Origin: CAYNRA01 sp046293395
GTDB lineage: Bacteria; Bacteroidota; Bacteroidia; Cytophagales; Spirosomataceae
Direction of reading: 5' to 3'
DNA length: 64,000 bases
Assembly: GCA_046293395.1 (NCBI GenBank)
Contig: JBKBOU010000001.1
Span: 992,001-1,056,000 of the forward strand
The notes beneath the pieces are model-generated. The model saw nothing but the letters and a program-made list of their open reading frames with translations, was not told where the DNA came from and made no database searches. Shown one piece after another: positions 1-8,054 of this stretch. Positions within the stretch are counted from its first letter, which is position 1; every line of letters begins with the position of its first letter. The position numbers were made by a program, and so were the translations under genes.

Positions 1-132
1 TGTAAGTATGAAGAAGTAGAAGGAAACCATCAGACGATGTTGTATGGGCGTGGAGCAGTCCAAATAGTGGAAGCGATTCGGCGATTTATTGATGGAAATG
101 AATCGTATGCAAGTAAAGACCAAAATGTATAA
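1..132 (+). CDS. C-terminal fragment of an unidentified protein
   Basis: Frame 1 is open from the first base to a TAA at 130-132 and gives 43 residues, including NHQTML and a helical tail QIVEAIRRFIDGN. A His followed by a helix near the C terminus would fit the end of an alpha/beta hydrolase or thioesterase, but the fragment is too short to assign. A strong terminator follows 41 bases downstream, which supports this being a real gene end. The start lies outside the window. Confidence 0.6.
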   Translation, partial: CKYEEVEGNHQTMLYGRGAVQIVEAIRRFIDGNESYASKDQNV

Positions 133-173
133 ATTCAATCCATTACCCGCGTAGAAAAGATTCATATATCCTG

Positions 174-206
174 AAAAGACCTTTATGCACAGTAAAGGTC
201 TTTTTT
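174..206 (+). terminator. Rho-independent terminator
   Basis: Perfect 12-bp stem (174-185 with 193-204, left arm AAAAGACCTTTA), 7-base loop, followed by a T run to 206. It closes the partial gene at 1-132. Confidence 0.85.
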
Positions 207-457
207 GTATTCTTTTTCAACGTGTTCGGAAGCGATGCCATGACGTAACTAATTTCCAAAAAATACCCATCAAATAAGTCAAAGGAAAATAGCAAAAGTT
301 CAAAAAAATACAAAGAATACTACTATTTTTGCGTATGTTTATGAGTTGGTGAGGACTACATAAATACTCAGTGAATAGTAACTCGCAATCACAAATCTAA
401 TAAAATCTTTCAACATTCGACATAAAGTTTGTGAACTAAAACACACAGTAATCCTAA
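207..457 (+). promoter_or_regulatory. Upstream region of the 458 gene pair, possible -7 element
   Basis: This AT-rich stretch has no credible gene. TATTTTTG at 324-331 matches the Bacteroidota -7 consensus TAnnTTTG. No TTG sits at the usual 19-21 bases upstream (the nearest is TTC, 22 bases away), so the promoter call is weak. It would leave an untranslated leader of about 120 bases. Confidence 0.3.
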
Positions 458-1423
458 ATGGAAAAACAGGAAAAAGAAAAGGTTTATAATATCAAAATTC
501 CAGTTTACACCTCTGAACTTGTTGAACAAGGGGCAGATTTGTTCGGTGGTGTGACTCGTAAACACATGATTACTTTTGTTGAGAAAAAAATAAACGCTTA
601 CAATCAACAATCTCAGAAAGTACAAAGTGATAAACGTAATAAAACGTTTCAGAAAAATATTGATAAAGTTGAGTTTTCGAACCACAACATTGGGGACATT
701 CCAACCATTTTATTGAAAATCTCTGCCTACAATACAAACTTGTTTGATGGCTATTACGAAACTGACACAAGGAAACAATTTGGCAAGAATGATAAAATTG
801 GTAGTGACAATAATTATATTTTGATGTATCCTCATATTATGGGATTGAATTCATCTTACTACCAATTCCAATGGATAATTTTAATCTATGAAGACCCAAA
901 CAAAGAAAATGAAGACATTGTTAGAACAGCAAAATTAGTGCTTGAAAAAATAATTGGCATAAAAACTGCCAATATTAAATTAAAGTCCGTACTTGATGAA
1001 CTTTCTAAAATAAAAATAATACCCGAACTTCAAGTAAAACTAACTTCTATCTCTTACGACCGTAACGATGTTGATGCGAAATATGCTGACTATTGGACAA
1101 GTAGCAAATTAAAGAAAGATAAAGAAGACAAATTTAATAATATGCCATTTGATAATGCAAAAGATCTTATTGACGATAAATCATACCTTGAAGATGGATT
1201 TCAGAGCAAAATAACTCGACTCTTTGTAGGCAAAAAAGAATTTAAAATTACAGAATCATACGCACAAGAAGTAAGCGAAAAATTAAAACAAACGGCTGAG
1301 GAAATATATAATGCAACCAGTCAAATTAGCCAAAATGACTTGGAAAATAACCTATATTTACCTACTTTTATTATTGAAAAATTGAAACCAATAATTGATA
1401 ATTACTTATCTGGTACCCACTGA
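458..1423 (+). CDS. Hypothetical 321-aa soluble protein, first gene of a two-gene module
   Basis: I do not recognise the family. The protein is rich in Lys, Asn, Asp and Ile. It has no signal peptide or membrane segment and no visible nuclease, ATPase or helix-turn-helix motif. A predicted beta-rich N-terminal half (IPVYTSELVEQGADLFGG) is followed by a helical C-terminal third (residues about 265-310). The stop is 13 bases before the ATG of a small membrane protein, so the two are probably co-transcribed. The pair lies directly beside a restriction-modification/Kiwa-like operon and shares its AT-rich composition. Function in phage defence is inference from position; a soluble sensor with a membrane effector, as in phage lambda RexA/RexB, is one possible reading based on layout only. 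Confidence 0.8.
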   Translation: MEKQEKEKVYNIKIPVYTSELVEQGADLFGGVTRKHMITFVEKKINAYNQQSQKVQSDKRNKTFQKNIDKVEFSNHNIGDIPTILLKISAYNTNLFDGYYETDTRKQFGKNDKIGSDNNYILMYPHIMGLNSSYYQFQWIILIYEDPNKENEDIVRTAKLVLEKIIGIKTANIKLKSVLDELSKIKIIPELQVKLTSISYDRNDVDAKYADYWTSSKLKKDKEDKFNNMPFDNAKDLIDDKSYLEDGFQSKITRLFVGKKEFKITESYAQEVSEKLKQTAEEIYNATSQISQNDLENNLYLPTFIIEKLKPIIDNYLSGTH

Positions 1424-1436
1424 CTATCACAGTAAC

Positions 1437-1847
1437 ATGAATGATGTTTTAAATGATATTTGTAATTTTCAACTTGTCGTTTTTGGTATTTCTGTTACCA
1501 TATTTACTGTTTTGTACTCTTTCATAATTGCCAAGCGAGATGACATAAAAATTGTAAATGAACAAATAAAATTAGGAAATGATAGTCCAACTATAAAGCA
1601 AAAAGTCGCTTTTTCAATCTCGTATATTAACCAATGGCGTAAAGTAAATTTTCACGTAAAAATCATAATTGTAATATCATTCATTACTTATTTAGCATCA
1701 CTTTTGACTAAAAATTTTTGTATTGATTTAACTTGGAAACATTGGATTTTATTGGCTTTGACTGGACTTTCAGTAGGAATTTTTTTGTATATATCATATT
1801 TGTTAATGATGATTTTCAAGGACTACGAAAAAAATATAACACTTTAA
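1437..1847 (+). CDS. Small membrane protein, second gene of the two-gene module
   Basis: 136 residues from ATG 1437. An in-frame start at 1395 exists but would overlap the upstream gene by 29 bases and add a polar extension, so 1437 is preferred. Three hydrophobic segments are visible: about residues 11-32, 73-91 and 101-126. A charged loop (KRDDIKIVNEQIKLGN) follows the first, and a short polar tail (FKDYEKNITL) ends the protein. No family is recognised. Its size, its charged loop after the first helix and its place behind a soluble partner recall the lambda RexB ion channel, but I see no diagnostic sequence motif. A toxin- or pore-like effector role is a hypothesis. Confidence 0.75.
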   Translation: MNDVLNDICNFQLVVFGISVTIFTVLYSFIIAKRDDIKIVNEQIKLGNDSPTIKQKVAFSISYINQWRKVNFHVKIIIVISFITYLASLLTKNFCIDLTWKHWILLALTGLSVGIFLYISYLLMMIFKDYEKNITL

Positions 1848-2269
1848 TTTTCACCACGTGGACAACTTACTGTTTTTGATAATTTATAGGTTTGCTTCAT
1901 GATACAGTTTACTTGCAATGAACACAATAGCAGATGCAGCTTTCATGGGTTTGTGGTCATGGACTGCTGACGAAAGTAATTCATCAGTAGTTCTATTTTG
2001 GGCATCAGTTTTGACTAACGGAATACTATTTTGTATAAATAATTAATTGAATAAATATTGGGCATTTGCTCGGGCTTTCATTTTTCAAAGCTAGCCACAA
2101 ACCACAAGCCCTTAACGTTAGCATTCACACTAAAAGACGACACGACAAACTAGAACGACAGACAAAATGTCCACGCTTCGCAAAATAAAAAGAGCTGCAA
2201 GTCGACAGAAATTGCAGCACATTATATGCCCACCCGACAACAAGACAATGGACAGTTTGAAGGGCATTT
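1848..2269. other. Intergenic region, no supported gene
   Basis: A 42-codon reading frame at 1918-2046 starts at an ATG but resembles nothing I know and may be a decayed gene end. From about 2090 the base composition changes (richer in C and G on the + strand, runs of GACGACACG-like sequence), which may mark the edge of the inserted restriction/Kiwa operon. A short motif at 2103-2120 is repeated downstream of that operon. Confidence 0.5.
2103..2120 (+). repeat. Short motif flanking the RM-Kiwa operon (upstream copy)
   Basis: CACAAGCCC at 2103-2111 is followed by ACGTTA at 2115-2120. The same two blocks recur at 7574-7588 just after the operon, separated by 3 bases here and 0 bases there. The shared length is only 15 bases, so chance or a common dispersed element cannot be excluded. 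Confidence 0.4.
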
Positions 2270-2302
2270 TTGACAATAACGGGTTTTAAAAACTTAACTT
2301 TG
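2270..2302 (+). promoter_or_regulatory. Candidate promoter of the RM-Kiwa operon
   Basis: TAACTTTG at 2295-2302 is an exact match to TAnnTTTG, with TTGACA starting at 2270. The TTG-to-TA gap is 22 bases, slightly over the usual 19-21. It lies 24 bases before the ATG at 2327, giving a short leader. Confidence 0.45.
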
Positions 2303-2326
2303 AGACCCAAATAAATAAGAGAAAAG

Positions 2327-4480
2327 ATGAATTTAATAGATACAGGAATAGAAAAAGAACTTATTCGGTTTGACGAAGACCGAAACTTTATAACATACGT
2401 TCACCAAAACAAAAAGCGGAATTACAATAACCCCGAAGAGAAAGTGCAAGCAGAAACTTTCTTGACTTTGGTTTTGATTTATGGCTATCCTGAAAACAGA
2501 ATTAAACAATTCATTCCTGTTCAAATGGGTTCTGAGACAAAGGAAGCCGACATTGCAGTTTATTCAGACGATGAATGTGAAGAAACCTACATTTTAGTTG
2601 AGTGCAAGAAAGAAGATTTAACCGACCAGCAATTTAACATTGCGGTTGACCAAGCATACAGTTACGCAGTTGCCGAAGGTGCAAAATACGTTTGGACAAC
2701 TTCACGTATCAAAAATCAGTATTACGAAGTTCCTGACAAGAAACCGAAAAGTAGAATTGAAATTCCAGACATTCCGCAATTTGGTATTAACCAACTTGCT
2801 CCTTACAAATATGTGAAAGGCGGTATTTCGCAAACCGAAGCAGACGATATAAGCATAGTTGCCGAACCCGACCCGAATGTAAAACAGAAGTTTTTTGATT
2901 TGCAGGTTGTAAGCGAAAGCGAACTGACAAAGATTTTTATTCAATCGCATCAAGCACTTTGGGGTGGTGGACAAAGAAACCCAAGTGTTGCGTTTGACGA
3001 ATTAGATAAACTAATCTTCTGCAAAATATGGGACGAAAAACACCCAAGAAAAACCGGTGAACCTTATGATTTTCAAATTTTCCGTAATGAAGATCCTGAA
3101 GATTTATTAAAACGCATCAAAAACATATACGCAATAGGGGAAAAAGAAGCCCCTGAAGTTTTCAAGGATGGCATTACCCTTACCGCACAAGAAACTCTTA
3201 CGATTGTTAAATACTTTCAACGAATAAACCTCAATAAAACTGACCTTGACAGCAAAGGCAAAGCCTTTGAAACTTTTATGGGCAGTTATTTCAGGGGCGA
3301 CTTCGGACAATATTTTACACCAAGACCCATTGTAAAATTCATTGTTGACAGTTTACCAATTACACACAAATCAAGAGTGCTTGATACCAGTTGCGGAAGT
3401 GGTGGCTTTTTGCTTTACGCTTTGGATAAAGTGAGAGAACAAGCCAACGAATTTTATGACCCAATCAAAGATGAAAAAGACCATTACAAATATTGGCACG
3501 ACTTCGCAGAGAAAAACCTCTTTGGCATTGAGATAAACGACCAAATTGCCCGAACCGCCAAAATGAATATGATTATCCACGATGACGGACACACCAACGT
3601 AATTGCATCGGACGGACTTTTAAGCGATACCGAAATGCAAGCCAAATCGGGAAACAAGGAGTTTAAATACAATTCTTTTGACTTCATCATTACCAATCCA
3701 CCTTTCGGAAGCAGCATTAAGCAAACCGAAAAGGCATATATGCACCAATACAATTTGGCACTAAAAGAAGTGGATTGGCTGAATACAACAGCAAGCGGCA
3801 AAGCCACTTTGCGTGACAGCCAAAGCACCGAAGTTTTGTTTTTGGAGCAGTGCCACAAGTTTTTAACCGAACACGGTTATTTGGCAGTTGTAATTCCTGA
3901 CGGTATTCTAACCAATAGCAGTTTGCAATATGTCCGAGACAACATTGAAGAAATGTATCGCATTGTTGCCGTTGTATCTATGCCACAAACCGCTTTTAGT
4001 GCCACGGGTGCAGGTGTGAAAAGTTCTGTTTTGTTTTTGCGTAAGCACAAGAACAAGCAAACCGAAAAAATCAGCAACCAAAAAGCAAAACTGAAAGAAC
4101 AGGTAAAAACCGACAACAACTATATTGCTACCGTTGAGAAATGGGAGAAAGGAAAAATAGATGCCATAAAGAAATTGCAAGCAGACGCAAAAGCCAGAAA
4201 CCCGAAAGCCAACAAAAAGGAAATAACCGAAATGATACAAGCCGACAAGTCGGCTGTTCAATCTGCATTTACCGACAAGGTGAATTTGCTGAAAGAAGAA
4301 TTAACAGAAAAATATTTTTTGGCAAAACAAACCTCTTTGGACGACTACCCTATTTTTATGGCAATAGCCGAAGATATTGGCTATGATGCCACAGGCAGAA
4401 GCACCAATAACAACGAGTTGATTGAAATAGGCAATGAGTTAGCCAAGTTTATTGATTACATTAACAAGACCGAGAAGTAA
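2327..4480 (+). CDS. hsdM: Fused restriction nuclease / N6-adenine DNA methyltransferase (HsdM-like)
   Basis: 717 residues in two parts. Residues about 30-130 resemble the HsdR N-terminal nuclease domain (HSDR_N_2), with D75 in EADIAVY and E92-x-K94 in VECKKE forming a PD-(D/E)xK site. Residues about 225-600 are an HsdM-type N6-adenine methylase: GQYFTPR (327-333), SAM-binding DTSCGSGG (353-360) and catalytic NPPF (457-460). A Lys/Glu-rich coiled segment follows (about 590-690). No helicase domain is present, and no hsdR gene occurs within the window. A nuclease fused to the methylase and paired with a separate S subunit is the arrangement of BcgI-like type IIB enzymes, so this may cut without a translocase. 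The stop TAA shares its last A with the ATG of hsdS. Confidence 0.88.
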   Translation: MNLIDTGIEKELIRFDEDRNFITYVHQNKKRNYNNPEEKVQAETFLTLVLIYGYPENRIKQFIPVQMGSETKEADIAVYSDDECEETYILVECKKEDLTDQQFNIAVDQAYSYAVAEGAKYVWTTSRIKNQYYEVPDKKPKSRIEIPDIPQFGINQLAPYKYVKGGISQTEADDISIVAEPDPNVKQKFFDLQVVSESELTKIFIQSHQALWGGGQRNPSVAFDELDKLIFCKIWDEKHPRKTGEPYDFQIFRNEDPEDLLKRIKNIYAIGEKEAPEVFKDGITLTAQETLTIVKYFQRINLNKTDLDSKGKAFETFMGSYFRGDFGQYFTPRPIVKFIVDSLPITHKSRVLDTSCGSGGFLLYALDKVREQANEFYDPIKDEKDHYKYWHDFAEKNLFGIEINDQIARTAKMNMIIHDDGHTNVIASDGLLSDTEMQAKSGNKEFKYNSFDFIITNPPFGSSIKQTEKAYMHQYNLALKEVDWLNTTASGKATLRDSQSTEVLFLEQCHKFLTEHGYLAVVIPDGILTNSSLQYVRDNIEEMYRIVAVVSMPQTAFSATGAGVKSSVLFLRKHKNKQTEKISNQKAKLKEQVKTDNNYIATVEKWEKGKIDAIKKLQADAKARNPKANKKEITEMIQADKSAVQSAFTDKVNLLKEELTEKYFLAKQTSLDDYPIFMAIAEDIGYDATGRSTNNNELIEIGNELAKFIDYINKTEK

Positions 4481-5904
4481 TGAAGCTTTATACAATTTCA
4501 CCAACACTCAACAAAAACCGAGTTTTCATTTTGCAAAAAAGCGAATTAGAAAAACGCTTTGACCCTTTCTTTTATGTTCCCGAACTTTTGGAACTTGAAA
4601 AGAAAGTTTTAGCCAAGAAACCAAAAAAGCTAAGAGATTATGTAAAAGGTTTGGCAAGCGGAGCAACTCCAAAAACAACCGAAAGCGAAAAGTATTATAC
4701 AGAAAAAGAAAACGGGATACCGTTTTTAAGAGTGCAAAATTTATCGCCAACGGGCATTTTAGATGTTGAAGATTGTAAGTACATCAACCAAGAAACACAT
4801 AACGGAATGCTGAAAAGAAGCCAATTTTCAGCAGGTGACTTGTTAGTTAAAATTACAGGCGTTGGTCGTATGGCAGTAGCATCAGTTGCACCCGAAGGTA
4901 TTATAGGCAATATCAATCAACACGTTTGTGTAATAAAAACAGGAAGCAAAGAAATAAGCGAAACATTAGCAGCTTTTCTTAATTCCGACATTGGCGAAAA
5001 ATTGGCAAGCCGAAGAAGCACAGGCGGAACAAGACCAGCATTAGATTATCCTGCATTGCTTTCTATTCCAATAATTGAAGACAATCGCATTTTACAAATT
5101 ACCAATAAAGTAATTGCCCAAAAACAAAAGAACGAAGCAGAAGCCGACAAACTACTTTCAATCATTGACGATTATTTGTTGAAGGAATTAGGAATAAAAC
5201 TACCCGAACCGCCTGAAAATACTTTGAAGAATAGAATGTTTGTTACTTCAATAAGGACAATCACAAATGACAGATTTGACCCATACCACCATCAAGTCGG
5301 TTTTATAAAAATTATTGAAGCAATCCGCAAGGCAAAATATCCAGTTTCAAATTTCAAACATTACATCACTGATTTAAAAAATGGTGTGGAAATTAGAAAC
5401 TATGTTGAAGAAGGTGGAATTAGATATTTAAGAGTTACCGACTTAGGCAAAAATGGACTTAATCATAAGTCACCAAGATTTGTATTAGAACAAGAAATTC
5501 CTGATAGAATTAAATTGAATGAAAATTGCATTTTAATTTCTCGTTCAGGTTCGTTAGGGCTTGTAAATGTTGTTGAACCTGAAATTGAAAATTCAATCCT
5601 TTCTTCTCACATTTTTAGAATTGAACTTAAAACAGAAAAGTTGCTACCAGTTTATTTAGAAGCCTATTTGAGAAGCAAAGTTGGACAATCTGAAATTTTC
5701 AGAAACAACAACGGTGGTGTAATTCCTGAAATAAACCAAGACGCTTTGAAGTCAATTTTAATTGTTTGCCCACCACTTGACAAACAAAAAGAAATAGCGG
5801 AACACATTACAGGCGTCAGACAACAAGCCCAACAACTCAAAGACAAGACAAAAGAACTTTTGAAAAAAGCTAGTGAAGAAATTGAAGAAATTTTATTGAA
5901 CTAA
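4480..5904 (+). CDS. hsdS: Type I-like specificity subunit HsdS
   Basis: 474 residues with the usual two target-recognition domains. TRD1 spans about 50-210 (GATPKTTES, IPFLRVQNLS) and TRD2 about 260-440 (IRYLRVTDLG, ISRSGSLGLV, GGVIPEI). Each is followed by a conserved helix (KVIAQKQKNEAEADKLLSII centrally, and a Lys/Glu-rich helix at the C terminus). It sets the DNA sequence recognised by the methylase-nuclease upstream. Its ATG overlaps the hsdM stop by one base and its own stop overlaps the next ATG by one base, so all are translationally coupled. The two TRDs differ, so the target should be bipartite and asymmetric. Confidence 0.9.
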   Translation: MKLYTISPTLNKNRVFILQKSELEKRFDPFFYVPELLELEKKVLAKKPKKLRDYVKGLASGATPKTTESEKYYTEKENGIPFLRVQNLSPTGILDVEDCKYINQETHNGMLKRSQFSAGDLLVKITGVGRMAVASVAPEGIIGNINQHVCVIKTGSKEISETLAAFLNSDIGEKLASRRSTGGTRPALDYPALLSIPIIEDNRILQITNKVIAQKQKNEAEADKLLSIIDDYLLKELGIKLPEPPENTLKNRMFVTSIRTITNDRFDPYHHQVGFIKIIEAIRKAKYPVSNFKHYITDLKNGVEIRNYVEEGGIRYLRVTDLGKNGLNHKSPRFVLEQEIPDRIKLNENCILISRSGSLGLVNVVEPEIENSILSSHIFRIELKTEKLLPVYLEAYLRSKVGQSEIFRNNNGGVIPEINQDALKSILIVCPPLDKQKEIAEHITGVRQQAQQLKDKTKELLKKASEEIEEILLN

Positions 5905-6524
5905 TGGGTAAAAACGGTAACATAAACAATTTGCACGGCATTGCACAGTTTGCATTGTTTGTTACTTCGTATTTTCCATTGTTTGCATTAATTATCATTC
6001 GCCAAGTTTCAGAAAATTCAGACTTCCTATACTTTAGCGGTTTAGATTGGGCTTCAATTAAATTATTCTTTTCAAAATTTGGCTTATCCGCAATTCTTTC
6101 AAACGTTTCCATAATCGGTTTGTTTGGCTATTGGAAAACTTTGGGCAACATAGAAGAAGTTGCCGAAAACGGGCGACCAGTAAAAATCAAAGATGTAAAA
6201 AACAAAAACAGTGAAGCAATAGGATACATTGCCACATATATAATTCCTTTTCTTTTTCAAAATTTTGGTAAATGGTACGACTCTTTCAGTATAATAGTGC
6301 TTTTAATAATTATCTATAGAATATATATCAATTCATCACTTTTATTAATCAATCCCATTCTAAGCTTCCAATTTTCTATTTATGAAATTGTCTATAAAGA
6401 TGGAGACAAAGAAAAAAACGGACTTGTCATATCAAGAGATAAATATTTGCAAGATGAAGCAGATATAAAAATATATGAAATCGGTCATAAACTTTATTTC
6501 GCAATCAACAATTCAGAAGAATGA
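5904..6524 (+). CDS. kwaA: Kiwa-like membrane protein KwaA
   Basis: 206 residues with four hydrophobic segments (about 13-32, 58-76, 106-119, 128-149). An NP pair follows the last helix at 150-151, then a soluble C-terminal tail (SIYEIVYKDG). KwaA proteins of the Kiwa antiphage system are about this size with four membrane helices, and the next gene has features of the KwaB family; the assignment rests on both. In Kiwa, KwaA and KwaB form a membrane complex that responds at the phage entry step. Here the start overlaps the hsdS stop by one base, placing the pair inside a restriction-modification operon. It could be an unrelated four-helix protein; a profile search would settle it. Confidence 0.62.
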   Translation: MGKNGNINNLHGIAQFALFVTSYFPLFALIIIRQVSENSDFLYFSGLDWASIKLFFSKFGLSAILSNVSIIGLFGYWKTLGNIEEVAENGRPVKIKDVKNKNSEAIGYIATYIIPFLFQNFGKWYDSFSIIVLLIIIYRIYINSSLLLINPILSFQFSIYEIVYKDGDKEKNGLVISRDKYLQDEADIKIYEIGHKLYFAINNSEE

Positions 6525-7540
6525 TTTTAGAAGAACTATCAGAGAAACTTGCAGATGTAAAAGTTACTAACACTTTTCTCTACTTTATTACAAGGGTTTT
6601 GAAATCTGACGTTAAGAAAACCAGTAAGGTAATGGACAAATATGTTTTCAAAGTTTACCAAATAGATGTAAACGAAGAAATAAGAAAGCATTTATACGAA
6701 CTTTCACAAGACCAACTTACCTATCTTGCTTCAAAGAAAACTGAACTACAAGACTATGACGTAATCACAGACGATACACAGCATTTGTTTACATATCAAA
6801 TGACAAACAAGGCAATGTCGTTTGCTGATGTAGTAAACAACCAACTCAAATCACAACCGCCAAGAATTACAAGCCTTGAAGAAATTATTTTAACAGAAGA
6901 ACTTTGGGCTTACTGCGTTGGATTTCACAAAAAAGATTCCGCGTGGATTTACACATTCCGTAAAATACTTTCAGGCAAAGTTGCCATTGATGAAACAGAA
7001 GGCAACAAAAAAAGTGTATTACAAAAAGCCATAAGGACAGTTTTCAGCACGAAAAGCCAAAAACTTGAATTAATACAAGGCGAGACAGTAAACCTTGACA
7101 AGCAAATTGATTGTATTTTTTATGAAAATATTTTTTACATAGCCAAGAAAACACAGTTTGAACAAATCGTAGGACTTGAAGAAGAATTTAAGGAACAAGC
7201 AAAAGAAGTGTTGGCTGAACTTGTAAATACCAAAATGATTGAAGGACTTGAAGTTCTTGAAAAGCAAATTGAAGTCAATCCTTCAATTCACAGAAAACTT
7301 GTCCGACTTTCAAAAATCGGTAACTACCGAGAATTAGACGCAAAAGTGATTAAGAAAATGCAAAAGGTTTGTAAAGACCACGGAGATAAACTAAAACTAA
7401 AAGACGGCAAACTTTTCATCGAAGACGAAAAAGACATTGACCTTGCACTAAAAATGTTAGGCGACTATTATAAACGTGGTGAAGTATCAGGAAAAGCATA
7501 CGGAACATTTGCAGGTAAACAATTGACAACAGCAGAATAA
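6521..7540 (+). CDS. kwaB: Kiwa-like protein KwaB (DUF4868 family)
   Basis: 339 residues, soluble, no signal. The section at about 186-232 (QGETVNLDKQIDCIF, then an aromatic strand and KKTQFEQIVGLEEEFKEQA) matches the pattern I associate with DUF4868, the family of KwaB. The N-terminal part is alpha/beta and the C-terminal 100 residues are helical and basic, which would suit the DNA binding described for KwaB. The ATG overlaps the kwaA stop in an ATGA junction, the same order as known kwaA-kwaB pairs. It is the last gene of the operon and is followed by a long imperfect hairpin. Composition is AT-rich like the rest of the operon. Confidence 0.68.
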   Translation: MILEELSEKLADVKVTNTFLYFITRVLKSDVKKTSKVMDKYVFKVYQIDVNEEIRKHLYELSQDQLTYLASKKTELQDYDVITDDTQHLFTYQMTNKAMSFADVVNNQLKSQPPRITSLEEIILTEELWAYCVGFHKKDSAWIYTFRKILSGKVAIDETEGNKKSVLQKAIRTVFSTKSQKLELIQGETVNLDKQIDCIFYENIFYIAKKTQFEQIVGLEEEFKEQAKEVLAELVNTKMIEGLEVLEKQIEVNPSIHRKLVRLSKIGNYRELDAKVIKKMQKVCKDHGDKLKLKDGKLFIEDEKDIDLALKMLGDYYKRGEVSGKAYGTFAGKQLTTAE

Positions 7541-7550
7541 GCCAACGAAT

Positions 7551-7616
7551 TTGGTGGCACATTTGCAAAACTGCACAAGCCCACGTTAAAGCCAAGTTTT
7601 GCAAAAGAGCCACCAA
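7551..7616 (+). terminator. Long imperfect hairpin after the RM-Kiwa operon
   Basis: Arms 7551-7572 and 7595-7616 pair at 20 of 22 positions (the left arm starts TTGGTGGC and ends CAAAACT), with a 22-base loop. It starts 10 bases after the kwaB stop. There is no T run, so it may be an RNA-stabilising stem or a recombination-related structure rather than a classical terminator. Confidence 0.5.
7574..7588 (+). repeat. Short motif flanking the RM-Kiwa operon (downstream copy)
   Basis: CACAAGCCC (7574-7582) followed directly by ACGTTA (7583-7588), lying in the loop of the hairpin. It matches the upstream copy at 2103-2120 except for a 3-base insertion there. Confidence 0.4.
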
Positions 7617-7950
7617 GACAGAAACGAAATGACAACGAACAAACATGACAAAAGAGAACCAGCACCCAACACATAAAACTTAAACGCGTGTAGCGAAACG
7701 GAACAGAGATGTACCCCTGTGTTGAACGAAGCTTCGGGAGGTATGGAGTTTCAATTCAAGTTGTCGGTATTTTGGGCGGTGATTTTATTTTTTTCTACCC
7801 TTTTGTATTTCTAGAACTTTCTTTCGTATGTTTTCAAAGTCTTGGAGAAACCCTTGCTTCTGGTTTCACTAGGTGCTGTGCATTCACTTACAAATTAAAA
7901 AGAAAATAGACCGAACTAATGTAGAATTACAAGGCTAGGAAAGTGTCATA
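7617..7950. other. Intergenic region without a supported gene
   Basis: The only open frame (7709-7909, 66 codons) is Phe/Val/Cys-rich and does not look like a protein. A 10-base palindrome, CGAAGCTTCG, is at 7727-7736. This stretch separates the defence region from the amtB locus and may hold remnants of earlier insertions. Confidence 0.5.
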
Positions 7951-7983
7951 AAAAGAAACAACCCGCCGAGAGGCGGGTTGTTT
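7951..7983 (-). terminator. Terminator of amtB
   Basis: Perfect 12-bp stem (7956-7967 with 7972-7983) closed by a four-base loop; AACCCGCC pairs with GGCGGGTT. Reading on the minus strand, the stem is followed by TTTCTTTTTA, fitting termination of amtB 70 bases after its stop. Confidence 0.85.
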
Positions 7984-8054
7984 GCTCTATGGAGTACAAC
8001 AAAACCACAATAAATTGTGATTTTGGAGTAAAGATAGAGTATTCGTTCCAGAAA

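Noticed and set aside
1918..2046. 42-codon frame with hydrophobic residues downstream of the 458-1847 pair
   Set aside because: Too short, no start signal or conserved look; possibly a decayed gene end, so only mentioned in the region note.
7551..7616. Integron attC site
   Set aside because: The hairpin has the right general size, but arm ends do not match RYYYAAC and GTTRRRY core sites and no integrase gene is in the window.
7709..7909. 66-codon open frame in the intergenic region before amtB
   Set aside because: Composition is Phe/Cys/Val-rich with no recognisable protein features, and it lies in a region of apparent remnants.
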